A stretch of DNA of 64,000 nt from Prevotellaceae bacterium (lineage in GTDB: Bacteria; Bacteroidota; Bacteroidia; Bacteroidales; Bacteroidaceae), in assembly GCA_029219385.1 (NCBI GenBank), contig JAQXTH010000006.1, positions 16,903 to 80,902 on the forward strand. The letters are read 5' to 3'. The position numbers and the translations under genes are program-made. Positions 21,722-30,924 of the stretch are shown piece after piece. Below the pieces are notes generated by a model. That model saw nothing but the letters and a program-made list of their open reading frames with translations, was not told where the DNA came from and searched no databases. How positions within the stretch are numbered: position 1 is the first letter of the stretch; each line of letters begins with the position of its first letter.

Positions 21722-21729
21722 CAAAGTTA
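21722..21729 (-). promoter_or_regulatory. Bacteroidetes -7 element (TAACTTTG) upstream of ahcY
   Basis: Minus strand TAACTTTG, about 50 nt before the ahcY ATG. Confidence 0.5.
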
Positions 21730-21798
21730 CTAATTAAATTTCGTTATTTATTCCTTTGGTTCGACTATTTAGCGTTGTGACTTGTCGACAGTTGTTTT

Positions 21799-24543
21799 TC
21801 AATGGGTTTTGGCTGCGTGGCATGACGAAATGATTTTGTGGCTTTTCAAAAGGTGGTATCCCTCGCGCACCCATAAGACAAGCGATGAGGCGATAATGAT
21901 TATTGCCCAATCTTGGAGACTCAGGCTGCATACGTTGAAGAATTTTTGCAGTCCGGGAATTTCCACCATTGCTATCTGGCCGGCAAATATGATTGTGACG
22001 ATGGTGAGCAGTCCTTTGCAACCTTTAAAGTGTAGTGCGCTGCGCCCGGTTTCGTATGCACGAGAGTTGAAGAGATAGAAGAAATGGGTCATTACAAAGA
22101 TTGTGAACAAGAGGGTCAACTCGTAGGTCGTGACGTGATTTTTTTTGCCCAATGTTACAAAGAGGAGGTCTGTCATGCTGCGAATGTCGGAGTGTTGGAA
22201 CACATAGAGCAAAGCCAATAGCAGCACGAAGAAAAATCCACCCACTCCCACAATGTTGATTATCATTGATTTGTTGAGAATAAAGGCGTGGCGGTTGCGC
22301 GGTTTTTCGAGCATCACACTTTGTGAGGGGGGCAGCGAGGCCAAAGCCATGGCGGCAAAGGTGTCCATTATGAGGTTTATCCATAGCATTTGGGTGACGG
22401 TGAGAGGCGACTCTGTGCCCATGAACGCGCCACACAACACGAGGAAGCAGGCCGTTACGTTTACGGTGAGTTGGAAGAGAATGAAACGCTGTATGTTTTT
22501 ATAAAGTGAGCGTCCCCACATCACGGCCTTTCCTATGCTCGAAAATGAGTTGTCGATGATTGTGATGTCGGAGGCTTCTTTTGCCACCGATGTGCCATCG
22601 CCCATGGAGAGCCCCACGTGGGCGGCTTTGAGTGCCGGTGCGTCGTTGGTTCCGTCTCCGGTGACGGCCACCACATGGCTTTTCTCTTGCAAGGCTTCTA
22701 CTAATCGTTTTTTGTCCATTGGCCGGGCGCGCGCGATTATTTTGATTTTTTCTACGCGCTCGGGCAGTTCTTGATCGGAAAGAGCCGCAAATTCGGTGCC
22801 CGAAATGATATTGTTTTCATTGTCACGGCTTGTCCAAAGTCCGATTTGTCGACCTATCTCCATGGCTGTGAGCGGAGTGTCGCCGGTGACAATCTTGATG
22901 TTTATTCCTGCATTAGTGCATTCTTTGATGGCTTCAGCCACATCGGCCCTGACGGGGTCTGATATGGCAGCGACACCGATGAAACAGATATTTTGCGAGT
23001 TGACGGTGTCGTTTTCAATGGGCGTTTCGTCGTCGTTGAGAATTTTGTATGCAAAGCCGAGTGTGCGCATGGCGTGGTGTTGGTATTCTTCCAATTGTTT
23101 GTAGACCTCGGCTTTGTCGGCAGGCGTTGTGTCTGACATCTCAAAAACAACCTCGGGTGCACCTTTTATATATAATATCTTTTTGCCGGGCATGGCTGTA
23201 GAATTGACAACGCTTGCCATATATTTGCGCTCGGTGGTGAAGGGCAGTTCTTCTATAATGGTTGTGTTGTTGCGTATTGTGCGGTAGTCGATACCGTTGT
23301 TTTTGAGCCATATAAGCAATGCTCCCTCAGTGGGGTTGCCCAACACTTGAGGGTTGTCGGCTTGGGTGAAGTCAATAGACGCAGTTGAGTTGACTGCTAT
23401 GCCTTCGTATATAAGTTTGTGGGAAACAGTTGTGTTGAATATTTTCATGCTGTCTACTTTCATGCGGTTTTGAGTGAGAGTGCCGGTTTTGTCGGTGCAA
23501 ATCACGGTGGTGGCTCCCATAGTCTCGCATGAGTGGAGTTTGCGCACGAGGTTGTTTGTTTTAAGCATTCTTCTCATCGAATAGGCCAGCGACAAGGTTA
23601 TGGCCATTGGCAGCCCCTCGGGCACGGCCACAACTATTAGTGTGACGGCAATCATGAGTGTTTGCAATACGTATGCAATAAATGGTGCTGCATGTTGAAA
23701 GGAGTCGAATAAGTCTGTGCCGTAGGTCAGGAGATAAAGAATTATGCGACACACTATGATGACAAAAGCAAAGATGTAACTAAACCGTGAGATCCAGAAG
23801 CCGAGTCTGTCGAGTTGCTCATTGAAAGGGGTCTTTTTTCCATCGTCTATTTGTGATGCTACGAACACTTTGCCTTGCTCGGTTTTGTCGCCTACGGCAG
23901 TGACAATCATTCTGCCGTGTCCCTCCATCACTTTGGTGCCTTTCAATACATGATTGGTGGGGTAGGTTGCTTCGGGTTCAAAGTCTTCCTCTCGGCAACT
24001 TTTGAGGCAAATAGGTTCACCGGTGAGTGAGGACTCGTCGACTTGAAGTCGCACGGATTGCAATAGTTCACCATCGGCGGCAATTTCTTCACCCGTGTTA
24101 ATCAAGACAAGGTCGCCCACAACGACATCGCGACGGGCTATGTGCGTCACATTTCCATTGCGCACTACCTCAACCGGTTCGTCGTCGTTTACTCGGTTGA
24201 GTATGTCGAATTCCTTGCCGGCCTTATATTCAAAATAAAATGCCAACCCTGTGGCCAATAAAATTGCAACAAAAATACCGACAGGTTCAAAAAAGACTTC
24301 TATGCTTTTGTCGAGACCTGAATATTCATAGATAGATATGCAAATCGACAGTATGCCCGCTATCAGCAGAATAACTATCAGTGGGTCACGGAATTTCTCT
24401 AAGAATTGTTTCCATACGGGGGTCTTTGCAGGTGGAGTTAGAACGTTGCGGCCGTGCTTGCTGCGACTTTCTGCGACTTGGGCATCGTTAAGTCCCTTAA
24501 AACTAAACTCTTGTTTCATCTTCTCCGTGTTTTGAGGTGGCAA
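21799..24543 (-). CDS. Calcium-translocating P-type ATPase (PMCA/SERCA-like)
   Basis: VICTDKTGTLTQNRM phosphorylation motif, VAVTGDGTNDAPALKAAHVGLSM hinge, DESSLTGEP. Confidence 0.95.
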   Translation of the reverse strand: MPPQNTEKMKQEFSFKGLNDAQVAESRSKHGRNVLTPPAKTPVWKQFLEKFRDPLIVILLIAGILSICISIYEYSGLDKSIEVFFEPVGIFVAILLATGLAFYFEYKAGKEFDILNRVNDDEPVEVVRNGNVTHIARRDVVVGDLVLINTGEEIAADGELLQSVRLQVDESSLTGEPICLKSCREEDFEPEATYPTNHVLKGTKVMEGHGRMIVTAVGDKTEQGKVFVASQIDDGKKTPFNEQLDRLGFWISRFSYIFAFVIIVCRIILYLLTYGTDLFDSFQHAAPFIAYVLQTLMIAVTLIVVAVPEGLPMAITLSLAYSMRRMLKTNNLVRKLHSCETMGATTVICTDKTGTLTQNRMKVDSMKIFNTTVSHKLIYEGIAVNSTASIDFTQADNPQVLGNPTEGALLIWLKNNGIDYRTIRNNTTIIEELPFTTERKYMASVVNSTAMPGKKILYIKGAPEVVFEMSDTTPADKAEVYKQLEEYQHHAMRTLGFAYKILNDDETPIENDTVNSQNICFIGVAAISDPVRADVAEAIKECTNAGINIKIVTGDTPLTAMEIGRQIGLWTSRDNENNIISGTEFAALSDQELPERVEKIKIIARARPMDKKRLVEALQEKSHVVAVTGDGTNDAPALKAAHVGLSMGDGTSVAKEASDITIIDNSFSSIGKAVMWGRSLYKNIQRFILFQLTVNVTACFLVLCGAFMGTESPLTVTQMLWINLIMDTFAAMALASLPPSQSVMLEKPRNRHAFILNKSMIINIVGVGGFFFVLLLALLYVFQHSDIRSMTDLLFVTLGKKNHVTTYELTLLFTIFVMTHFFYLFNSRAYETGRSALHFKGCKGLLTIVTIIFAGQIAMVEIPGLQKFFNVCSLSLQDWAIIIIASSLVLWVREGYHLLKSHKIISSCHAAKTH

Positions 24544-24747
24544 AATTACTTCTTTTGATATTTATATCCAAACAAACAATGTTATAAACAATTAAATGAA
24601 TTATGGCTTGGGCTGAAAATGCGTGGAGGAGGGAGAAGTGTCTTTCGACTTGTTAATTGAAGTTGATAAATAAACAAATATCATAGAATAATAGAGCATA
24701 TTCATCTTATTTAAGGAAAACATTGGGGCAGACATACATTTTTCCTT

Positions 24748-24785
24748 TTATTTAACAGTTTTGTAACAATTTTGTAATAACTTTG
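24748..24785 (+). promoter_or_regulatory. Pho-box-like triple 11-bp direct repeat merging into a -7 element
   Basis: TTATTTAACAG / TTTTGTAACAA / TTTTGTAATAA in strict 11-bp phase, last unit overlapping TAACTTTG (24778-24785), ~28 nt before the Na/Pi transporter ATG. Confidence 0.55.
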
Positions 24786-24812
24786 CGAGCGAATTTTAAC
24801 GAATATATTTCA

Positions 24813-26507
24813 ATGGACACAATTGTAAACATTTTTTCGCTGTTGGGCTCTCTCGGCCTTTTTCTTTATGGAATGAAGATAATGAGTGAAGGTCTTGAGA
24901 AGTTTGCAGGCGACAGGCTGCGCAATATCTTGGCCGCAATGACAAAAAATCGTGTAATGGGAGTTCTTACGGGTATATCCGTGACGGCTTTGATACAGTC
25001 TTCATCGGCAACCACCGTGATGGTAATTTCTTTTGTCAACGCGGGATTGATGACTTTGGTGCAGGCTATCGGCGTGATAATGGGTGCCAACGTCGGCACA
25101 ACGGTGACGGCGTGGATAATCTCGGCCATTGGTTTCAAGGTGAATATCGCGGCTTTTGCCCTGCCGTTGCTTGCCATTGGAATACCGTTGATTTTCAGCA
25201 ACAATTCTCAACGCAAGTCGATTGGAGAATTTGTCTTTGGCTTTTCTTTCCTTTTCATGGGCCTCAGTTTCCTTCAGGAGTCGGCCAATAATCTGGATGT
25301 GGGTTCTGCTGTTGCACTGATGCTCTCAAAGGTGGCTGACGGTGGTTTCTTCACCATATTATTGTTTGTGATTGTAGGTGCGTTGGTCACAATGCTTGTG
25401 CAGGCTTCGGCGGCAACAATGGCCATCACGCTCATGTTGTTTGATATGCATATAGAGGGCTTTGGGCTCGAACAGGCAGCTGCGCTCGCGATGGGTCAGA
25501 ACATTGGTACGACAATCACTGCATTTATTGCTTCGCTCACGGCAAACACACAAGCGCGACGGGCAGCCTTGGCCCACATGTTTTTCAATGTGTTTGGTGT
25601 GATTGTGGTGTTGTTGATATTCTATCCTTTCTGCAACGGTATCAAGTGGTTTGTGGAGAATGTAATGATGTCCGGTTCCAACGAGATGTTTCAGTTGTCG
25701 GCATTCCACACAGCGTTTAATGTGTTCAACACGCTGTTGCTTATAGGCTTTGTGAAGCAGATAGAGCAGTTTGTCTGCAAAGTGTTGCCTCAGAAAGAGG
25801 AGAAAGAAGAACCGCGCTTGCGTTATATCACGGGTGGCTTGCTCTCAACTGCCGAGTTGTCTATATGGCAGGCTCGCAATGAGGTTAGTCTGATGGCCGA
25901 GCGTTGTCACCGAATGTTGGATATGGTCAGAACTGCCCTTAATACTGAGAAAGACAGTGATTTTGAAAAAATATATAAGCGCATTGAGCATTACGAGCAA
26001 ATCACCGACAATATGGAGAGTGAGATTGCCGAATATTTGCGCAAAGTGACGGAGGGTCGTCTTTCAGCATTCTCTAAAAAACATATTGCTCACATGTTGC
26101 GCGAGGTTGACGAACTTGAGTCGGTCGGTGACTCCATGTATCATCTTGCACGCACATTATCGCGCAAGAGACAACATGAACCTGCTCCGTTTACCAAAGA
26201 ACAGATAGAACATATGGAGGAGATGATGAACTATACAGACCAAGCTCTCACGAAAATGTACCACAACTTATGTGACAACAGCAAAGCATTGCTTGATCTG
26301 AGTCAATCTTATTATGTAGAAAACAAACTTAACGAGTTGCGCTCTAAGTGCCGCGAAGAAAATCTCGAAGCAATAAATTCGGGAGCATACGGCTATCGCC
26401 TTGGCACATTCTTTAATGATTTTATTGCAGAGTGTGAAAGAATTGGCGACCATGTGGTCAATGTCGTGCAGGCAGAAAACAGTGCACGTCAGCCGATAGA
26501 AGAATAA
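24813..26507 (+). CDS. Na/Pi cotransporter family protein with C-terminal PhoU-like domain
   Basis: LGLFLYGMKIMSEGLEKFAGDRLRNILAAMTKNRVMGVLTGISVTALIQSSSATTVM; VGTTVTAWI; second QASAATM repeat; start at M 24813. Confidence 0.93.
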   Translation: MDTIVNIFSLLGSLGLFLYGMKIMSEGLEKFAGDRLRNILAAMTKNRVMGVLTGISVTALIQSSSATTVMVISFVNAGLMTLVQAIGVIMGANVGTTVTAWIISAIGFKVNIAAFALPLLAIGIPLIFSNNSQRKSIGEFVFGFSFLFMGLSFLQESANNLDVGSAVALMLSKVADGGFFTILLFVIVGALVTMLVQASAATMAITLMLFDMHIEGFGLEQAAALAMGQNIGTTITAFIASLTANTQARRAALAHMFFNVFGVIVVLLIFYPFCNGIKWFVENVMMSGSNEMFQLSAFHTAFNVFNTLLLIGFVKQIEQFVCKVLPQKEEKEEPRLRYITGGLLSTAELSIWQARNEVSLMAERCHRMLDMVRTALNTEKDSDFEKIYKRIEHYEQITDNMESEIAEYLRKVTEGRLSAFSKKHIAHMLREVDELESVGDSMYHLARTLSRKRQHEPAPFTKEQIEHMEEMMNYTDQALTKMYHNLCDNSKALLDLSQSYYVENKLNELRSKCREENLEAINSGAYGYRLGTFFNDFIAECERIGDHVVNVVQAENSARQPIEE

Positions 26508-26522
26508 GGGAGTGGGAGAGAG

Positions 26523-26720
26523 TTAGTCGTCATCGTCGTCGTCCCATTCGTCTTCGAAGTCATCGTCTTCGAAGTCGTCATCAAAATATGTCCAATCTTC
26601 TATTTCTTCTCCGATATGGCTGTGTGATGTCCGGTAGTCTTTGGTGAGTAAAAATCTTCCAACTTCTTGATCTAAAAATCTGTGAGTAGCGTTCATTGTG
26701 TTGGTGATTAACTCAGACAT
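26523..26720 (-). CDS. Small protein (65 aa) with poly-acidic C-terminus
   Basis: MSELITNTMNATHRFLDQEVGRFLLTKDYRTSHSHIGEEIEDWTYFDDDFEDDDFEDEWDDDDDD; the ORF-track start 26765 is probably too early. Confidence 0.55.
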   Translation of the reverse strand: MSELITNTMNATHRFLDQEVGRFLLTKDYRTSHSHIGEEIEDWTYFDDDFEDDDFEDEWDDDDDD

Positions 26721-26818
26721 GCTGCTATAAATACAATTAGGATAATAATGCCTATGATTCTGCATTTGTTGTAGAGACGTTTGATTTCTTGTGCTTGCTG
26801 TGTGTCCATAGTTTTCAT
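26708..26818 (-). CDS. Putative 36-aa single-TM small membrane protein overlapping the acidic small protein
   Basis: MKTMDTQQAQEIKRLYNKCRIIGIIILIVFIAACLS*; 13-nt overlap with the downstream start ATGTCTGAGTTAA. Below the ORF-track length cutoff. Confidence 0.5.
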   Translation of the reverse strand: MKTMDTQQAQEIKRLYNKCRIIGIIILIVFIAACLS

Positions 26819-26918
26819 TTCTTATAATTCACATTGCAAAATTAGTTGCGCAAAATTACAAAGCCACTACAATGTTGTTACGATTGCGTCAAATTAAATA
26901 GATGGTTCTTTAAAAAAG

Positions 26919-26960
26919 AAAAAGGAGTTGCGACAAATGAAAAGTCGCAACTCCTTTTTT
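26919..26960 (-). terminator. Terminator downstream of purL
   Basis: AAAAAGGAGTTGCGAC-AAATGAAAA-GTCGCAACTCCTTTTTT. Confidence 0.9.
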
Positions 26961-26981
26961 ATTGTATTATAAAGCCTTATG

Positions 26982-29900
26982 TTACTTTGTTTTTTCCTCA
27001 ACCCATTTACGAGCATTTACAAAGGCCTCTATCCATGGGGTAACGTCGTCTTGCAGGCGTTCCTTGGGATATGTACCGCATTGCCAGGGGAAGAATGCAC
27101 GTTCGGGGTGGGGCATCATGGCGAGATGACGACCGTCGGGCGAACAAATTCCCGCGGTGGTATAGTCTGACCCATTGGGGTTGGCGGGATAGCCGTCGTA
27201 ACTGTATTTCAACACAATATTATATTTTTCTTCGGGATAAGGCAGGCTGAAACGACCTTCACCGTGAGCAACCCAAACACCGAGTTTGTTGCCACTCAAT
27301 GAACCCAACATCACGCTGCGGTTGGTCTGAACGGTGACACCGACATATCCGCTTTCAAACTTGTGGCTCACGTTGTGGAGCATTTTGCTGCTGTTTTCCA
27401 ATTCGGGATTAACAAGTCCGAGTTCTACCATCAATTGGCAACCGTTGCACACACCGAGCGACAGAGTGTCTTGGCGGGCATAGAAGCGGTCGAGGGCGGC
27501 TTTAGCGCGTGGATTATATAGGAATGCGCCGGCCCAGCCCTTTGCCGAGCCAAGTACGTCTGAATTTGAGAAACCTCCACAGAACACAATCATGTTTATG
27601 TCGTCCAGAGTTTCGCGGCCGGTGATAAGGTCGGTCATCATCACGTCTTTAACATCAAAACCTGCAAGATGAAGAACGTATGCCATTTCGCGCTCGCCGT
27701 TGGTGCCTTTTTCTCTTATAATGGCAGCCTTGACACCACTTTTTTCTCTGCGGTCGGGCGAGATGCCATATTGGCTGAATTTGCCGGAAAAATCGTTGTT
27801 GTATGCAAATTCTACAGGTTGCAGTTTGTAGTTGGTGAAGCGTTGGTCTGCCTGTCCGTTGAAACTTTGTTTCGTGTCGAGCAAATAAGAGGTGTGATAC
27901 CACACATCGCGCAGATAGTCTATGCCGAATTGATGTGTGATGTTGTCTTTGCTTAGCAATATATGTCGTTCGTCACAAGGTTTGCCGAGTTTCACAAATG
28001 CAACCCCTGCTTCGTCGAGGATTTTCTTAAACGCAGTTTTGTTAGCATCGGCAATTTGCACCACAACACCCGGATTTTCTGCAAACAATATTTTGACAAG
28101 GTCATCTTCCTTAAATCCGTCTGCGTTGATTTCCATACCGCCTTCGGTGTTTGCAAAACACATTTCGAGCAGTGTGGTGATGAGACCACCGGCAGAAATA
28201 TCGTGGCCGGCCATTATGAGACCATCTGTCACAAGTTGTTGCACGGCGTTGAATGCGCTTTTGAAATAGTCGGGATTTTTGCAGGTGGGAACGTCGCTAC
28301 CCACACGACCGAGACTTTGGGCAAAGGCCGAACCACCGAGGCGCAGTTTGTCGAAACTGAAGTCTATGTGGTAGAGTGTAGACTTTGTTTCGTTAACCAC
28401 AACGGGCGACACTACTTTGCGAATGTCGCTCACCTGGCCTCCGGCACTTACTATCACCGTGCCCGGAGAGATTACCTTTTCTCCGTTGGGGTATTGCTGG
28501 GAGAGCGAAAGAGAGTCTTTGCCGGTGGGCACATTGATGTTAAGTTGGCAGCAGAAGTCGCTCAATGCCTCAACAGCTTTATAGAGACGGGCATCCTCGC
28601 CTTTTTGCGAGCGACAGGGCCACATCCAGTTGGCAGAGAGCGATACACTGTCGAGGCCCTCCTCAAGGGGAGCCCACACGATATTGGTGAGGGCTTCAGA
28701 AACAGACAAAACAGACCCGGCTTCGGGACTTGCCAAACCTGCCTGAGGTGCATGGCCAATAGCGGTGGCAATACCTTTTTTGCCCCTATAGTCTAATGCC
28801 ACCACTCCGCAGTCGCTCAATGGCAATTGCAATTCGCCCTGACATTGTTGGCGAGCCACCTTGCCCGTCACGGAGCGGTCTACCTTGTTGGTGAGCCAGT
28901 CTTTGCAGGCCACGCTCTCCATCTGCAACATTTGTGTGAGATATTCGGAGATATTGCTCTCTTCGTATTGAGGGTTTTCATATTTGCGCTCAACGGTTTC
29001 GTCTACCATCACGGTTTTGGGCGAGTGGCCAAACATTTGTGCAACATCAAGGTCGAAAGGCTTTACCCCGTCGGCTTGTATGAAAGAGAAGTGTGCGTCG
29101 CCCGTGGTCTCGCCAACTACATACATAGGGGCACGCTCGCGCTCGGCAATTTGTTTCACATGGTCGATATGTTTTTCGTCGATGAGCAGTCCCATGCGTT
29201 CTTGGCTTTCGTTGGCAATAATCTCCTTGGCTGACAAGGTCTTGTCACCGATTGGCAGTTTTGACATATCGATTTGACCGCCACATTCTTCTACAAGTTC
29301 AGAGAGACAATTCACGTGACCTGCCGAGCCGTGGTCGTGAATGGAGACAACAGGGTTCACATCTTCTTCGCAAAGAGCGCGAATAAGGTTATAGTCTCTT
29401 TTTTGCATTTCAGGGTTGGCGCGTTGCACGGCGTTGAGCTCAATACCGTTGGAGTAGCGACCCGTGTCGACTGAAGAGACAGAACCACCGCCAAGGCCAA
29501 TGCGATAGTTATCGCCACCAACCACAACAACCTTGTTGCCTTTTTGAGGCTGTTTCTTGAGGCAGTCGCGCTTTGTGCCATAACCCACTCCACCGGCAAG
29601 CATTATCACTTTGTCGTAGGCATATTTCTCACCGTTTTCATGGTGCTCAAACGTTAATACAGAACCGGTGATGAGCGGTTGTCCGAATTTGTTGCCAAAG
29701 TCGCTGGCTCCGTTGGAGGCCTTGATAAGAATTTGTTCAGGACTTTGATAGAGCCATTTTCTCACGGGCAGTATCGTTTCCCACGACCTCTCGCCATCGA
29801 GACGGCTATATGCTGTCATGTAGACGGCTGTGCCGGCAATAGGCCACGAACCCACACCGCCTCCCATGCGGTCGCGTATCTCGCCACCGGTGCCGGTCGA

Positions 29901-30683
29901 GGCTCCGTTAAAGGGTTCGACCGTGGTTGGGAAATTGTGGGTCTCAGCCTTTAAGGAAATCACGCTTTCGATGTCTTTAATAACAAAATAGTCGCTTGTG
30001 CTTTGGTCGTGTGGGGCAAACTGCTCTATGATGGGACCTTGCGAAAAAGCGACGTTGTCTTTATATGCAGAAAGGATATGGTGAGGATTTTCCTGCGTCG
30101 TCTTCTTGATCATGGCAAAGAGCGATGAGGGCATTTCTTTGCCGTCTATTATGAATGTTCCGCCAAAAATTTTGTGACGGCAGTGCTCAGAATTTATCTG
30201 GGCAAATCCAAACACTTCAGAGTCGGTCAACTTGCGCCCGAGTTGCCCCTCGACTTTATGGAGATATTCTATTTCTTCGGGTGAAAGGGCAAGACCTTCT
30301 TCCTCGTTGTATTCTTCGATGTTTTCGATTATTTTGATGGGCGCGGGCTTGATGTTGATGTCAAAGATTTTGCCGTCAAGTTTCTTATACAGACGTTGTA
30401 GCATGGGGTCGTGGTCGGCCTCTGCGTTGTCAACGGGAAAATACTCTTCTATGCGCTCCACTCCGTTGATGTTCATGTTTTGGGTGATTTCAACGGCGTT
30501 TGTGCTCCACGGAGTGACCATCTCCCTGCGCGGACCGATAAAAAAACCTTCCACCACATCGCTCTCTATCGGCTTTGCATTGCCAAACAACCAACATAGA
30601 GCGTCAGAATTTTCTTTGGACAGAGTTTCTTTTACTTCTACAGCGATTACGCTGCCTGTCGGGGTCTTAAAAAACTGTATCAT
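26982..30683 (-). CDS. purL: Phosphoribosylformylglycinamidine synthase
   Basis: NSEHCRHKIFGG; LKAETHNFPTTVEPFNGASTGTGGEIRDRMGGG; C-terminal glutaminase LGVCNGCQLMVELGL. Confidence 0.98.
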   Translation of the reverse strand: MIQFFKTPTGSVIAVEVKETLSKENSDALCWLFGNAKPIESDVVEGFFIGPRREMVTPWSTNAVEITQNMNINGVERIEEYFPVDNAEADHDPMLQRLYKKLDGKIFDINIKPAPIKIIENIEEYNEEEGLALSPEEIEYLHKVEGQLGRKLTDSEVFGFAQINSEHCRHKIFGGTFIIDGKEMPSSLFAMIKKTTQENPHHILSAYKDNVAFSQGPIIEQFAPHDQSTSDYFVIKDIESVISLKAETHNFPTTVEPFNGASTGTGGEIRDRMGGGVGSWPIAGTAVYMTAYSRLDGERSWETILPVRKWLYQSPEQILIKASNGASDFGNKFGQPLITGSVLTFEHHENGEKYAYDKVIMLAGGVGYGTKRDCLKKQPQKGNKVVVVGGDNYRIGLGGGSVSSVDTGRYSNGIELNAVQRANPEMQKRDYNLIRALCEEDVNPVVSIHDHGSAGHVNCLSELVEECGGQIDMSKLPIGDKTLSAKEIIANESQERMGLLIDEKHIDHVKQIAERERAPMYVVGETTGDAHFSFIQADGVKPFDLDVAQMFGHSPKTVMVDETVERKYENPQYEESNISEYLTQMLQMESVACKDWLTNKVDRSVTGKVARQQCQGELQLPLSDCGVVALDYRGKKGIATAIGHAPQAGLASPEAGSVLSVSEALTNIVWAPLEEGLDSVSLSANWMWPCRSQKGEDARLYKAVEALSDFCCQLNINVPTGKDSLSLSQQYPNGEKVISPGTVIVSAGGQVSDIRKVVSPVVVNETKSTLYHIDFSFDKLRLGGSAFAQSLGRVGSDVPTCKNPDYFKSAFNAVQQLVTDGLIMAGHDISAGGLITTLLEMCFANTEGGMEINADGFKEDDLVKILFAENPGVVVQIADANKTAFKKILDEAGVAFVKLGKPCDERHILLSKDNITHQFGIDYLRDVWYHTSYLLDTKQSFNGQADQRFTNYKLQPVEFAYNNDFSGKFSQYGISPDRREKSGVKAAIIREKGTNGEREMAYVLHLAGFDVKDVMMTDLITGRETLDDINMIVFCGGFSNSDVLGSAKGWAGAFLYNPRAKAALDRFYARQDTLSLGVCNGCQLMVELGLVNPELENSSKMLHNVSHKFESGYVGVTVQTNRSVMLGSLSGNKLGVWVAHGEGRFSLPYPEEKYNIVLKYSYDGYPANPNGSDYTTAGICSPDGRHLAMMPHPERAFFPWQCGTYPKERLQDDVTPWIEAFVNARKWVEEKTK

Positions 30684-30736
30684 ATTTAACTGTTAAATGT
30701 TTTCGTGACAAAACGAGTGTTTGTTTATCTATATTG

Positions 30737-30744
30737 CAAAGTTA
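30737..30744 (-). promoter_or_regulatory. Bacteroidetes -7 element (TAACTTTG) upstream of purL
   Basis: Minus strand TAACTTTG. Confidence 0.5.
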
Positions 30745-30924
30745 CAACTTTTCACAACACCGACAAACGTGTAATTATATTATTTTTGGTTTTCGTCTAA
30801 ATATGTGGCAGAACTTTGATTGCTTGACTTGTTGTGGCTTGGGATTGTGGAGAATTACTCTCTTTAAACTTGGAGAAGAGAAAAAATAGCAATAATTTTG
30901 CATAAAAATAAATTAAGCGTTGAA

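Noticed and set aside
27963-28796. 277-aa plus-strand ORF within purL
   Set aside because: Antisense to purL with unmistakable conserved motifs on the other strand.
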